From: an uncultured Pelagibacteraceae bacterium
GTDB taxonomy: Bacteria; Pseudomonadota; Alphaproteobacteria; Pelagibacterales; Pelagibacteraceae
DNA length: 64,000 bases
NCBI GenBank assembly: GCA_902566315.1
Contig: CACFIL010000004.1
Span: forward strand, 17,689-81,688
Reading direction: 5' to 3'
Part shown: positions 17,445 through 26,474 of the stretch, one piece after another
Layout of the letters: the number at the start of each line of letters is the position of its first letter
Numbering within the stretch: position 1 is the first letter of the stretch
Notes under the pieces: generated by a model
Database searches by the model: none
What the model was told of the DNA's origin: nothing
The model's input: only the letters and a program-made list of their open reading frames with translations
Program-made: the position numbers and the translations under genes

Positions 17445-18128
17445 ATGTTAACTAAAAAACAAAAAAACCTGCTTCTCTTTATCAACAAAAAGTTGAGATC
17501 TACTGGTGTGTCCCCTTCATACGAGGAAATGAAAGAATCTTTAAATTTAAAATCAAAATCTGGCATTCACAGACTTATTAGTGCATTAGAAGAAAGAGGC
17601 TTCATTAAAAGACTAGCCCACAAAGCAAGAGCATTAGAAGTAATTAAGTTACCTGAAACTGCATCTGCAAACGATATTTATAACAGTTTTTCTCCAAGCG
17701 TTATTAAGGGAGGACTAGATGAGGAAAATTTAAATAATTCTAACGATACGGAAATCCCTGTTCTTGGGAAAATTGCTGCGGGAACTCCGGTTGAAGCTAT
17801 ACAGAATGAAGTTTCAAGAATTCCACTGCCAGCAAATATTGAAAAAGATGGAGAATTTTTTGGTTTAAAGGTCCAAGGGGATTCTATGATTGAAGCTGGA
17901 ATCAATGATGGTGATACTGTTATTGTCAAAAAAGCAGATACTGCAGATAATGGAAAAATTGTAGTAGCTTTAATTGATGATCATGAGGCTATGTTGAAAA
18001 GAATTAGAAGAAAAGGTAAAACTGTTGCATTAGAAAGTGCAAATAGAAATTACGAAACAAAAATTTTTGGCCCAGATAGAGTGAAAGTTCAGGGAATTCT
18101 TGTATCTTTATATAGAAACTTTCAGTAA
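17445..18128 (+). CDS. lexA: LexA SOS repressor / autoprotease
   Basis: A 227-residue SOS repressor. The N-terminal winged helix-turn-helix (about 1-65) begins [10 protein letters not shown], as alphaproteobacterial LexA proteins do, which decides the ATG at 17445; upstream in-frame starts at 17403 and 17427 would run through the operator. The self-cleavage site Ala-Gly lies in [10 protein letters not shown]. The catalytic serine is in GDSMIEAG, and the lysine is in the HEAMLKRI region. RecA-stimulated cleavage should derepress DNA-repair genes. An exact LexA box precedes the gene. Neighbouring gltX follows after 19 bp. Confidence 0.95.
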   Translation: MLTKKQKNLLLFINKKLRSTGVSPSYEEMKESLNLKSKSGIHRLISALEERGFIKRLAHKARALEVIKLPETASANDIYNSFSPSVIKGGLDEENLNNSNDTEIPVLGKIAAGTPVEAIQNEVSRIPLPANIEKDGEFFGLKVQGDSMIEAGINDGDTVIVKKADTADNGKIVVALIDDHEAMLKRIRRKGKTVALESANRNYETKIFGPDRVKVQGILVSLYRNFQ

Positions 18129-18147
18129 AATAGTCTAAATAAATTCC

Positions 18148-19542
18148 ATGAAAAAAGTAGCAACTAGATTTGCTCCTTCTCCTACCGGTCCTCTTCATAT
18201 TGGTGGGGTAAGAACAGCTCTATTTAATTGGTTATATTCAAAAAATAAATCAGGTAAATTTTATTTAAGGATAGAAGATACTGATAAAGAAAGATCTAAG
18301 GAAGAACATAAAATTCAAATAATTAACTCTCTAGAATGGATGGGAATTAAACACGATGGTGAAGAGTATATTCAATCAAAAATGATTGGTGAACACGTAG
18401 CTATTGCTAAAAAATTATTAAAAAATGGAAATGCCTATAAATGCTTTTGTAGTGCAGAGGAAATAGAGGAACAAAAGAAAAGAGCTAAACAAAAAAAAAT
18501 TCCTTATGTGTATAATCGAAAATGGCGTGATATTTCTGAAGATCAAGTCCCAAAAGATATAAAGCCAGTTATAAGATTTAAAAGTAAAATAGAAGGCACT
18601 TCTCTACTAAAAGACTTAGTTCAAGGAAACGTGGAGATTGAAAATAATACTATTGAGGATTTTGTTATTTTAAGAAATGACGAAACACCAACATATAATT
18701 TATCTGCGTCGGTTGATGATCATAATATGGGAATGACTCATATTATAAGAGGAGATGATCATAAAATTAATACTTTTAAACAAATACAGATATATGAAGC
18801 ACTAGGATGGGATATTCCACAATTTGCTCATATACCTCTTATTCATACAATAGATGGTAAGAAATTATCAAAAAGAGACAATGCCTCAACATTAGAAGAT
18901 TACTCAAAAATTGGGATTCTACCTGAATCACTTAGAAATTACCTACTTAGATTAGGATGGTCTTATAAAGATAAGGAAATTTTTAGCTTAGATGAAAGTA
19001 TAAAATTTTTTGATTTAGAAGGAATAGGTAAATCACCTTCAAAACTTGATATGAGTAGAATTCTTTCTATGAATGAATATTACATTAAAAATAGTGAAGA
19101 AAATATATTGTACAAAAGGTTAAAAGAATATTGCGAGAACTATAAAGATAGAATTCAAGAAGATAAAGAAAATACAATAAAGAGTTCTTTAACATTTTTA
19201 AAAAATAAAGCAAAAACACTTGAGGATATATTTAACAATTCTAAATACATATTAAATGATAAAGTTATTTTTAACGACAATGATAAAGAGCTGATAAACG
19301 ATGAAGCAAAAAAAATAATACATTTATTTAAAGAGAAGATTTCAGAATTAGAAATTTTTGACAGAGAAAATTTAGAACAAATCATAAGTGGGTTAATAAA
19401 ATTGAATAATACAAATTTTAAGGGCATTGGGCAGCCATTACGAATAATGTTAACAGGATCTAAATTTGGTCCAGGAATATATGATATAATATTATCTCTT
19501 GGAAAAAACGAGGTAATAAAAAGATTAGGAAATATAGGATAA
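18148..19542 (+). CDS. gltX: Glutamyl-tRNA synthetase
   Basis: A class I aminoacyl-tRNA synthetase of 464 residues. The HIGH-type signature is in PTGPLHIGG near residue 12. The KMSKS-type loop is KKLSKRD near residue 237. A C-terminal anticodon-binding domain completes the protein. It charges tRNA-Glu, and many alphaproteobacterial versions also charge tRNA-Gln ahead of the GatCAB amidotransferase; which applies here cannot be read from this window. Position after lexA is the usual alphaproteobacterial one, except that comEC is not present between them. The last 18 bp overlap the convergent end of lpxB. Confidence 0.95.
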   Translation: MKKVATRFAPSPTGPLHIGGVRTALFNWLYSKNKSGKFYLRIEDTDKERSKEEHKIQIINSLEWMGIKHDGEEYIQSKMIGEHVAIAKKLLKNGNAYKCFCSAEEIEEQKKRAKQKKIPYVYNRKWRDISEDQVPKDIKPVIRFKSKIEGTSLLKDLVQGNVEIENNTIEDFVILRNDETPTYNLSASVDDHNMGMTHIIRGDDHKINTFKQIQIYEALGWDIPQFAHIPLIHTIDGKKLSKRDNASTLEDYSKIGILPESLRNYLLRLGWSYKDKEIFSLDESIKFFDLEGIGKSPSKLDMSRILSMNEYYIKNSEENILYKRLKEYCENYKDRIQEDKENTIKSSLTFLKNKAKTLEDIFNNSKYILNDKVIFNDNDKELINDEAKKIIHLFKEKISELEIFDRENLEQIISGLIKLNNTNFKGIGQPLRIMLTGSKFGPGIYDIILSLGKNEVIKRLGNIG

Positions 19543-20655
19543 AATAATATTTGATGCTTCTTCAGACGAAGAGCTAGGAGAAGTCAAAGTTTCAAGAGTT
19601 TTTTTTATTTCATCTTTTTGTTTGGAAATTAAATCTGGTTTTTTTAGAAAATAGTAAACACTTTTAAATATTTCATCAGCATTACATTCGGATTGTATCA
19701 ACTCTGGAATAACTTCTTTATTATTGATAATATTTATCATATTAACAAATTTTATATTTAGTAGAAATTTTGCTAAATAAAAATTTATAAAATTCATCTT
19801 ATAAATAATTACTGATGGAATATTCATTTTACACACTTCCAAGGAAACTGTTCCAGATTTTACTACCGCAAAAATTGATTTCTTTAAAACAGCAGTTTTA
19901 ATTTTATCATCGCTAATAATTTCTAGATTTTGTATGGACTCTTTTAAAATATAACTCGATATTAGTTCTTTATTTTTATCGGTTGCATGAAATATAAAAT
20001 TGTAATTAGGATCTTTGATATTCATTTTTTTTATAAAATTAATTAGAATTGGCATATGATAAATAATCTCTGAGATTCTACTTCCAGGAAAAATTGATAT
20101 AGTATTTTTTTTATCTAAAAATTGGTCTATTTGGATATTTTTATTAATTTTTTTATCCAACAGAGGGTGACCTACAAATGTATTAGTCAGTTTTTCTTTA
20201 TCAAAATATTCCTTTTCAAACTTAAAAAGTAATAAAATATGGTCTAAAAATTCCTTCATTTTCTTAACTCTTCCCTTTCTCCATGCCCAAACTTTGGGTG
20301 CAATAAAATGAATTATTTTAATTTTTGGATTTTTCTCTTTTACTAATTTTGCTACTCTTAATGTAAAATCTGGACTATCAACACTAAATAAAATATCTGG
20401 GTTAAATTTTAAGATTTCATTAACAGTATCTTTTATTTTACGTTTTATTTTAAAAAAATTTAATAATATGTCGGTAAAAGCTATAAAGGTGATTTCTTTT
20501 TGGTCATAGATTGTCTTTATGCCTAACTTTTCTAAGTTTGCACCACCAACACTTAGAAATTTTAAATCAGTTCTTTTTGTTTTTATTTGTGATATTACCT
20601 CAGACGCTAATTTATCTCCCGAAGGTTCACCTGTAAGAACAAAAATTTTTTTCAT
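19525..20655 (-). CDS. lpxB: Lipid-A-disaccharide synthase
   Basis: A GT19-family glycosyltransferase of 376 residues at the inner membrane. It joins lipid X to UDP-2,3-diacylglucosamine to form the lipid A disaccharide. The N-terminus LTGEPSGDKLASE and the central FPGSRISEI motif are typical, as is FIAPKVWAWRKGRVKK. It overlaps lpxI by 4 bp and is the last gene of the rpsB-to-lpxB run. The 3' end overlaps gltX by 18 bp on the opposite strand. Confidence 0.95.
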   Translation of the reverse strand: MKKIFVLTGEPSGDKLASEVISQIKTKRTDLKFLSVGGANLEKLGIKTIYDQKEITFIAFTDILLNFFKIKRKIKDTVNEILKFNPDILFSVDSPDFTLRVAKLVKEKNPKIKIIHFIAPKVWAWRKGRVKKMKEFLDHILLLFKFEKEYFDKEKLTNTFVGHPLLDKKINKNIQIDQFLDKKNTISIFPGSRISEIIYHMPILINFIKKMNIKDPNYNFIFHATDKNKELISSYILKESIQNLEIISDDKIKTAVLKKSIFAVVKSGTVSLEVCKMNIPSVIIYKMNFINFYLAKFLLNIKFVNMINIINNKEVIPELIQSECNADEIFKSVYYFLKKPDLISKQKDEIKKTLETLTSPSSSSEEASNIILSYIS

Positions 20656-21443
20656 ATAGAAATAAGAAAAAGTTTATTTTGATTAGCATATTTAATACAG
20701 GCTTCTTTATTTAATATAATATTTTGATTTGATTTAATAACAATTCCCTTGATTCCAACTTTATTGCAATCTTTAAATGTATCAATTCCTATTGTTGGTA
20801 AATCTACCCTTAAATCTTGTTTTGTTTTAGGTAGTTTTATTAAAATACCTTTTTTTATTTTGGATTTAGTAACAGATTTTATCATTTCTTTTGTGCCTTT
20901 TCTTGTTTCTCTAGAAATAATTTTATTGTCTCTTATAACCACTGCTTGTGTATGATTGTGTGAATTTATCTTTTTTAATTCTTTAATTCCTTTAGCTATC
21001 TCTTCCTTTTCAAATAAAGTTGGTCTAGTTTTTGTATGAATTCCTCTTTTTAGCGTTAATTCTGGGTTAAAGGTATTTAATTTAATAACTGTAATTTTAT
21101 TTTCAGATAATATTTTAATCAATACTTTTAATATTGCCGCGTCACCTTTTTTTGATGCTTTAACTATTCTTGGAATGTAAAATAGCCCTCTTAAGTCTAA
21201 TTTTAGTTTTGATATTTTAGGTTTAACTATATTTCCAGCAAATATAACCTTTTTACATTTTTGTGATTTAATAAGATTTAGAATCTCGCCAAATTTACCT
21301 ATATTTATAAAAAAACTATTCTTATTTTTTTTATATTTGTTGTTTTTTGTAAGATCTATGATGAAATATTTTATCTTCTTTTTCTCTATTTTTTTAATAA
21401 TTTCATTTGGTAGATCTTTTTCTCCTAAAAAAAGTCCTATCAT
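20652..21443 (-). CDS. lpxI: UDP-2,3-diacylglucosamine pyrophosphatase LpxI
   Basis: A 263-residue LpxI-family (former DUF1009) protein that hydrolyses UDP-2,3-diacylglucosamine to lipid X and UMP. This is the alphaproteobacterial replacement for LpxH. Supporting segments are the N-terminal IGLFLGEKDLP, the central kinked loop GDAAILKVLIKIL and the C-terminal part with VDLPTIGIDTF and KVGIKGIVIK. It sits between lpxA and lpxB with 4-bp overlaps on both sides, exactly where the pathway step belongs. Confidence 0.93.
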   Translation of the reverse strand: MIGLFLGEKDLPNEIIKKIEKKKIKYFIIDLTKNNKYKKNKNSFFINIGKFGEILNLIKSQKCKKVIFAGNIVKPKISKLKLDLRGLFYIPRIVKASKKGDAAILKVLIKILSENKITVIKLNTFNPELTLKRGIHTKTRPTLFEKEEIAKGIKELKKINSHNHTQAVVIRDNKIISRETRKGTKEMIKSVTKSKIKKGILIKLPKTKQDLRVDLPTIGIDTFKDCNKVGIKGIVIKSNQNIILNKEACIKYANQNKLFLISI

Positions 21444-22225
21444 TTTTTGTTAAGTGGGAGTGATATTGGTCTTTTTTTGTCTGAATTTATAAAATTAATT
21501 ATTTTTTTTACAAATTTATTGTTTTTAATATCATTATTAATTTGTTCTATATTTTCTCTAAAACTTGAATTTTTAAATATCATTTCATAAGCTAGTTGTA
21601 TTTTTTTTATATTATCATTTGAAACTTTCGATCTTCTCAATCCAATAAGATTTAACCCCATTAAATTGTTTCTATTTCCCATTGATAAGCCAAATGGAAT
21701 AACATCACTCAAAACTCCAGTCATTCCTCCTATCATTGCAGACTCACCAATCCTAGAAAATTGATGTATCGCACAGCTTCCACCAACTATTGCATTATTT
21801 TGAATAATAACGTGACCACCTACTTGAACGTTGTTAGCTAAAACAATTTCATTTGATATCAAACAATCATGTGCCACATGACAATAAACCATAAATAAAT
21901 TATTATCACCAATTCGAGTTACTCCACCACCTTGTTCTGTTCCAGGATTTATATTTACATACTCTCTAAACTTATTGTTATTACCAATTACCAATGAATT
22001 TTTTTCTCCTTTATATTTTAGATCTTGTGGAGGAGTTCCAATAGATGAGAAAGGGTATATTTGATTATTTTTTCCTATCTTTGTATTACCAACGATATTT
22101 ACATGTGAATGTATAACTGAGTTTGTTCCTATTTCTACCTCTGGACCTATAATGGAATAAGGTCCTATCTGAACATTTTTCGAGATCTTTGCATTTTTAT
22201 CAACTATTGCTGTTTTGTGTATCAC
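21440..22225 (-). CDS. lpxA: UDP-N-acetylglucosamine acyltransferase
   Basis: A 261-residue left-handed beta-helix acyltransferase that starts lipid A synthesis by moving a 3-hydroxyacyl chain from ACP to UDP-GlcNAc. Hexapeptide repeats fill residues 1-190, and the catalytic histidine is in the CHVAHDCLI region near residue 122. A helical C-terminal domain follows. A 55-bp gap separates it from fabZ, the largest gap inside this run apart from the leader of rpsB. It overlaps lpxI by 4 bp. Confidence 0.95.
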   Translation of the reverse strand: MIHKTAIVDKNAKISKNVQIGPYSIIGPEVEIGTNSVIHSHVNIVGNTKIGKNNQIYPFSSIGTPPQDLKYKGEKNSLVIGNNNKFREYVNINPGTEQGGGVTRIGDNNLFMVYCHVAHDCLISNEIVLANNVQVGGHVIIQNNAIVGGSCAIHQFSRIGESAMIGGMTGVLSDVIPFGLSMGNRNNLMGLNLIGLRRSKVSNDNIKKIQLAYEMIFKNSSFRENIEQINNDIKNNKFVKKIINFINSDKKRPISLPLNKK

Positions 22226-22280
22226 AGATAATAAATAACAAATTTAATATTTAATACTTATCAACTATTACTACTGATTA

Positions 22281-22727
22281 TTACTTTCTATCTACAATCG
22301 TTGCAGACCACTGAGCATCTGCCATTTTTTTTTCACCTACAAATGCTGTTCCTTTATATTTCCATACTCTACCGTGCGATCTGACAGCTTCTATATTAAG
22401 CTCCAGAGTGCAATCTGGAATAACTGGATTTCTAAATCTAGCTTTTTCAATTGTCATTAAGAAAACTAATTTGTTATCATAAGTTGCTTTATCTAGTCCA
22501 TTTGCTGTTAATGCAGCTGCAGCTTGACCGAAAGCTTCTACAATTAAAACACCAGGCATGACAGGCTCTCCTGGAAAATGGCCATTCACAAAAAAACTAT
22601 CTTTTTTAACATTTACAATTGCTGTAGCTGAAAAAAGTTTTTTTATATTTCTTAATTCATCAATTAGAAGCATAGGTTCTCTATGTGGTAAGAGAGCTTT
22701 AATTTGATCTTTATTTAAATCATTCAT
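22281..22727 (-). CDS. fabZ: 3-Hydroxyacyl-ACP dehydratase FabZ
   Basis: A 148-residue hot-dog-fold dehydratase in type II fatty-acid synthesis that competes with LpxA and LpxD for 3-hydroxyacyl-ACP. The motifs LPHREPMLLID, GHFPGEPVMPGV (catalytic histidine) and EAFGQAAA (catalytic glutamate) are intact. It overlaps lpxD by 8 bp. The lpxD-fabZ-lpxA order is conserved widely in Gram-negative bacteria and links membrane lipid and lipid A supply. Confidence 0.96.
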   Translation of the reverse strand: MNDLNKDQIKALLPHREPMLLIDELRNIKKLFSATAIVNVKKDSFFVNGHFPGEPVMPGVLIVEAFGQAAAALTANGLDKATYDNKLVFLMTIEKARFRNPVIPDCTLELNIEAVRSHGRVWKYKGTAFVGEKKMADAQWSATIVDRK

Positions 22728-23700
22728 TTATTTTTTGTTCTCTTAAAAATTTTCTAATATTTTTAGCTGGGTATCCCATCACTTTAGTATTTGAAGGAAT
22801 ATTATCAATTACTCCACTTCCTCCACCAATTTGCACATTATCTCCTATAGTTAAATGGCCTGAGATTCCTGCTTGTCCCCCAATCATTACCCTATTTCCT
22901 ATTGTTGAACTACCAGCAAATCCAACTTGTCCAGTTATTATACAGTTTTTTCCAATTTTTACATTATGAGCTATATGAACTTGGTTATCCAAAAAAGTAC
23001 CGTCTCCTATAACCGTGTTTGAAAGCGAACCCCTATCAATGGTATTATTACAACCTATTTCTACATTATTTCCAATTATTACTGAACCAATATGTGGATA
23101 TCTAATATTTGACTTTTTTCCTGGAAAAAAGCCAAAACCTTTTTTACCAATGATTGCGCCATCAAGTATGTTTGTTTTATTTCCTATTAAACTATTTTTG
23201 ATTATTACATTATTCCCAATATTACAGTTATCACCTATAATAACATTACTCTCTATAATAGTATTATGCCCTATATAACAATTTTTACCAATTTTAACAT
23301 TTTCTCCTACAAGTATATTCTTTCCAAAATTAGATTTTGAATATTTTTTTTTATCAATACTCTTTACTTTAAGATCAAAAATATCTTCCATTGCTTTTGG
23401 ATAGAATAATGAGGTAATTTTTGCAACAGCCAGAAGGACGTTTTCTACTTCAATAATTTTAGTTTTTTTTGGTACAAAATCTTTGAATTTATTATTAGTA
23501 ATTATTAATTTAGATTTAGTTTTTTTAATTAACTCTTTATATTTCACAGAATGAAAGAAAGAAATATCATTTATATTTGCAGTTCCTAATTCTTTAATAT
23601 CATTTATATAAATATTTTTTTTTTGATTTTTTAAATTTAAAGAAAAAAGAATATCATTTATTTTTATATTTTTTTTTTTTTTAAAAAAAAGATTTGTCAT
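22720..23700 (-). CDS. lpxD: UDP-3-O-acylglucosamine N-acyltransferase
   Basis: A 326-residue enzyme that adds the second acyl chain in lipid A synthesis. The N-terminal uridine-binding domain (about 1-100) contains NDISFFHSVKY. A long left-handed beta-helix of hexapeptide repeats follows (about 115-300), with the catalytic histidine in the VHIAHNVKIG region. The protein is lysine- and isoleucine-rich, but the fold signature is unmistakable. It lies 1 bp after skp and overlaps fabZ by 8 bp. Confidence 0.95.
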   Translation of the reverse strand: MTNLFFKKKKNIKINDILFSLNLKNQKKNIYINDIKELGTANINDISFFHSVKYKELIKKTKSKLIITNNKFKDFVPKKTKIIEVENVLLAVAKITSLFYPKAMEDIFDLKVKSIDKKKYSKSNFGKNILVGENVKIGKNCYIGHNTIIESNVIIGDNCNIGNNVIIKNSLIGNKTNILDGAIIGKKGFGFFPGKKSNIRYPHIGSVIIGNNVEIGCNNTIDRGSLSNTVIGDGTFLDNQVHIAHNVKIGKNCIITGQVGFAGSSTIGNRVMIGGQAGISGHLTIGDNVQIGGGSGVIDNIPSNTKVMGYPAKNIRKFLREQKINE

Positions 23701-23701
23701 T

Positions 23702-24214
23702 TTAAAAGTTTAATTTTTCTACATCATTATTTAGCAAGTCAATAATTTGATCTGTAATATCAAGGTTTTTTTTACCAATAATAATATTTTTTTTTGGAAT
23801 TACTATTGAAATTGAATTTAAATCAACAAATTTAGTAATAATTGGATTTAATATTTTAATAATTTTTTTTGTATTATCAATTTTGAATTGTTTCAAATTT
23901 TCATATGAAGATTGTTTTTCAGATCTATATTTTTGAACCTCTTGAGTTAATATTTTTAACTTATTTTCAAAGTCTTCTTTATTTAAAATGTTTTGTTGAG
24001 CTAACAATGTTTGTTCTTTATTTTTAAGACCATTTTCTATAGCAGTATATTTTTTTTTATACTCTAGTTGTTTACTTTCTATGTGTGAATTTAAAAATTT
24101 TCCTACCTTCGATGAATTCAGGATAAAATTGATGTCGATATATGCTATTTTGGCCTCAGCAGAAAATGTAAATAAGCTTAGAGTGATAATTATAAAGATT
24201 GATTTTATTTTCAT
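23702..24214 (-). CDS. skp: Skp/OmpH-family periplasmic chaperone
   Basis: A 170-residue secreted protein. The start chosen is the ATG at 24214, 1 bp after the bamA stop, giving MKIKSIFIIITLSLFTFSAEA, a normal signal peptide cleaved after SAEA. A longer frame reaches 24310 but would lie inside bamA. The mature part begins AYIDINFILNSS and is mostly a lysine/glutamate-rich coiled coil (about residues 45-125), as in the tentacles of trimeric Skp. It should hold unfolded outer-membrane proteins for BamA, whose gene is directly upstream. Confidence 0.87.
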   Translation of the reverse strand: MKIKSIFIIITLSLFTFSAEAKIAYIDINFILNSSKVGKFLNSHIESKQLEYKKKYTAIENGLKNKEQTLLAQQNILNKEDFENKLKILTQEVQKYRSEKQSSYENLKQFKIDNTKKIIKILNPIITKFVDLNSISIVIPKKNIIIGKKNLDITDQIIDLLNNDVEKLNF

Positions 24215-24215
24215 T

Positions 24216-26474
24216 TTAAAAAGATGTTCCAATTCTAAATCTAAAAGATTCTGTTTCATCAGTTGACTCTTTGCTAATTGGTATAGCATAAGAAAATGAA
24301 AGAGGGCCAATTACTGTAAACCAATTTACTGCAATTCCAGTTGATGACCTTATATTGCTTGACTCTAATGAACTATCATAATCTACTTCTCTTAAACTAG
24401 CTGCATCAAAAAATAAACTAAGATCAATATTTTCATTGCCACTTAAAATATTAGGAATAGTTGAATTTACATTTAAAGCTATTCCAAAATTACCTCCTAC
24501 GTATTCATCTCCATCTTTTGGGCCAATTTTACCACTCTCAAAACCTCTAAGTCGACTACTAGGAATATAGACTCTTCTTGATACCCTAACATCATCATCA
24601 ATTGAATTGACTGATTTTAAGAATAACTTTCCTGATAAAACTAGATTGTCAGATATTGAACTATATTTTGATAAATTAATTGTGTTTTCAACAGACAAAT
24701 CGTCAGAATAAATAGGTAATACTTGATTAAAACTTATTTTATGTCCATCTGAAGGTTGATAATTTTGATCGAGTTTATTTAATGTCAAATCATAAGAAAA
24801 TAAATTTTCTAAATAATCACCTTCTTGTTTTTTCTTATGTTCTGATGCGGTTGATGTGGTCTCTAATTTTTCATAATAAGCAGAAATATCTAAATTTACA
24901 AAAAAATCATCATACTGTTCAAAACCAGTTCCAAATCCAAAACCTGTACGAGTTGTTTTAAATCCACCTGTGCTTAAAAAATCTGATGATGCACTTTCTA
25001 TTGTAGTATTAAACGAACGGTCTGTATTTCTAAAATTTGGATTAACTACAGAAAATCTTCCTTTAATTTCTTCTTCCGAAAGAGATAGATTTGTCGTCAG
25101 CCTGATGCCCTTTCCTAAATAGTTTTTTTCTTTAATACCAGCAGTAATTGTGGCTCCTGATGTTCCTGTTCCTGCGCCAGCAAAAATTTCTCCAGTTGGA
25201 TTTTCTTCAACAACAATATCAATAATTTTTTTTTGATTATCGGTTTCATCAATTTTTGAGTTTGCCTTCACAGACTTAAAAATTCCCCTTGATTTTATTG
25301 CATTTATTGATTTTCTAAGCAGCACCTCATTAAAAGCATCTCCTTCATCTATAATAAGTGAGTTTCTAATTACTTTTTCCTCAGTTACAAAATTTCCAAA
25401 TATATTAATTTGCTCTACATAAAATTGCTTTAAATCTTTAAACTTGAAACGTATATTTATTTTATTATTTTTCACAACAGTTGATTCATACTCAGCATTC
25501 AAAAAGACATACTCTTTTTGTAATATAATTTTATCAATTTCATCCAATATTTTGTTTATAACTTTAGATGAATATTTTTTACCCTTTAATTTTTTTATTT
25601 TATTATTTATTTCTAAAAAATTTTCTTTGTTAAAATTTTCAGATATTTCTATTGATAGTTTATTAAAAAAGAATTTCTGCCCAGCTTCAATATTGAATAT
25701 TAGTTCAAAATACTCATTATTGATATTTTTTGCGTATGAAGATTTAATTTTTACATTGAAATAACCTTTTTGTCGATAATATTTTCTAAGTAACGCTTCG
25801 TCTATTTTGATTTTTCTTTCATTTAGATATTTATTCGAGGATATAAATTTCCAAAATCTACCTTCTTCAGACTTAATTATATTCCGAAGTTTGCTTTCTT
25901 TAAATATTTTATCTCCTTGAAAGTTTATTTTCTTGATGATAGCTCTTTTGCCTAAGTTAAAGTCATAAACAATATCTACAGAATTATCATCGTTATCAAT
26001 AATTTTAGTATCAATTGTTGAAAAATAAAAGCCAGATGCTCTGATTATATTTAGAAGAAAATTATTTTGTTCTAAGATTTTATTTTTTAAATAAGGGTAT
26101 TTTTCACTTTTTTTTGTAACATCTGTGAGTTGAGTCAAAATTGACTTATTTTTTACGCCATTAATTCTGATTGATTGTATTATAGGGTTTTCAATTATTG
26201 AGATCTTAATTATTTTTTTATCTGCTAATATTTTGATATCTTTAAAATAATTTGTTTCGTAAAGTTTTTTAATAGATAAATTTATGTCTTTATTCTCTAT
26301 ATCCTCTCCAACTTTTAAACCAGAGAACATAATGATAGTTTCGACTGATAGTCTTTCATTGCCATTAACTTTTATTTCTTCATAAATTTCAGCTTTTAGT
26401 GACGAAAATGACAATATAATGAAAATAAATACTGCAAGATTAATTTTTTTTATTATATATATAATATCTTTCAT
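24216..26474 (-). CDS. bamA: Outer-membrane assembly factor BamA
   Basis: A 752-residue Omp85 protein. An N-terminal signal sequence (about 1-28, ending near SLKAE) is followed by five POTRA domains (to about residue 415). The C-terminal beta-barrel contains the GAGTGTSGATITAGIKE region and ends in phenylalanine (GTSF), as expected for an outer-membrane barrel. The conserved VRGF-type motif appears as LRGFESGKIGP. It inserts outer-membrane proteins with periplasmic help from the adjacent skp product. It overlaps dxr by 4 bp; rseP, often located between them, is absent. Confidence 0.95.
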   Translation of the reverse strand: MKDIIYIIKKINLAVFIFIILSFSSLKAEIYEEIKVNGNERLSVETIIMFSGLKVGEDIENKDINLSIKKLYETNYFKDIKILADKKIIKISIIENPIIQSIRINGVKNKSILTQLTDVTKKSEKYPYLKNKILEQNNFLLNIIRASGFYFSTIDTKIIDNDDNSVDIVYDFNLGKRAIIKKINFQGDKIFKESKLRNIIKSEEGRFWKFISSNKYLNERKIKIDEALLRKYYRQKGYFNVKIKSSYAKNINNEYFELIFNIEAGQKFFFNKLSIEISENFNKENFLEINNKIKKLKGKKYSSKVINKILDEIDKIILQKEYVFLNAEYESTVVKNNKINIRFKFKDLKQFYVEQINIFGNFVTEEKVIRNSLIIDEGDAFNEVLLRKSINAIKSRGIFKSVKANSKIDETDNQKKIIDIVVEENPTGEIFAGAGTGTSGATITAGIKEKNYLGKGIRLTTNLSLSEEEIKGRFSVVNPNFRNTDRSFNTTIESASSDFLSTGGFKTTRTGFGFGTGFEQYDDFFVNLDISAYYEKLETTSTASEHKKKQEGDYLENLFSYDLTLNKLDQNYQPSDGHKISFNQVLPIYSDDLSVENTINLSKYSSISDNLVLSGKLFLKSVNSIDDDVRVSRRVYIPSSRLRGFESGKIGPKDGDEYVGGNFGIALNVNSTIPNILSGNENIDLSLFFDAASLREVDYDSSLESSNIRSSTGIAVNWFTVIGPLSFSYAIPISKESTDETESFRFRIGTSF

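Noticed and set aside
17440..17452. GTTCTATGTTAAC as a second LexA site at the lexA start
   Set aside because: It contains only one GTTC half-site and lacks the second at the required 7-bp spacing.
22720..23290. Short repeated motifs in lpxD and lpxA regions
   Set aside because: They reflect the hexapeptide repeats of left-handed beta-helix proteins, not DNA repeats.
24215..24310. Longer N-terminus for the Skp frame
   Set aside because: The extra 32 residues lie inside bamA, and the signal peptide begins at the internal ATG at 24214.
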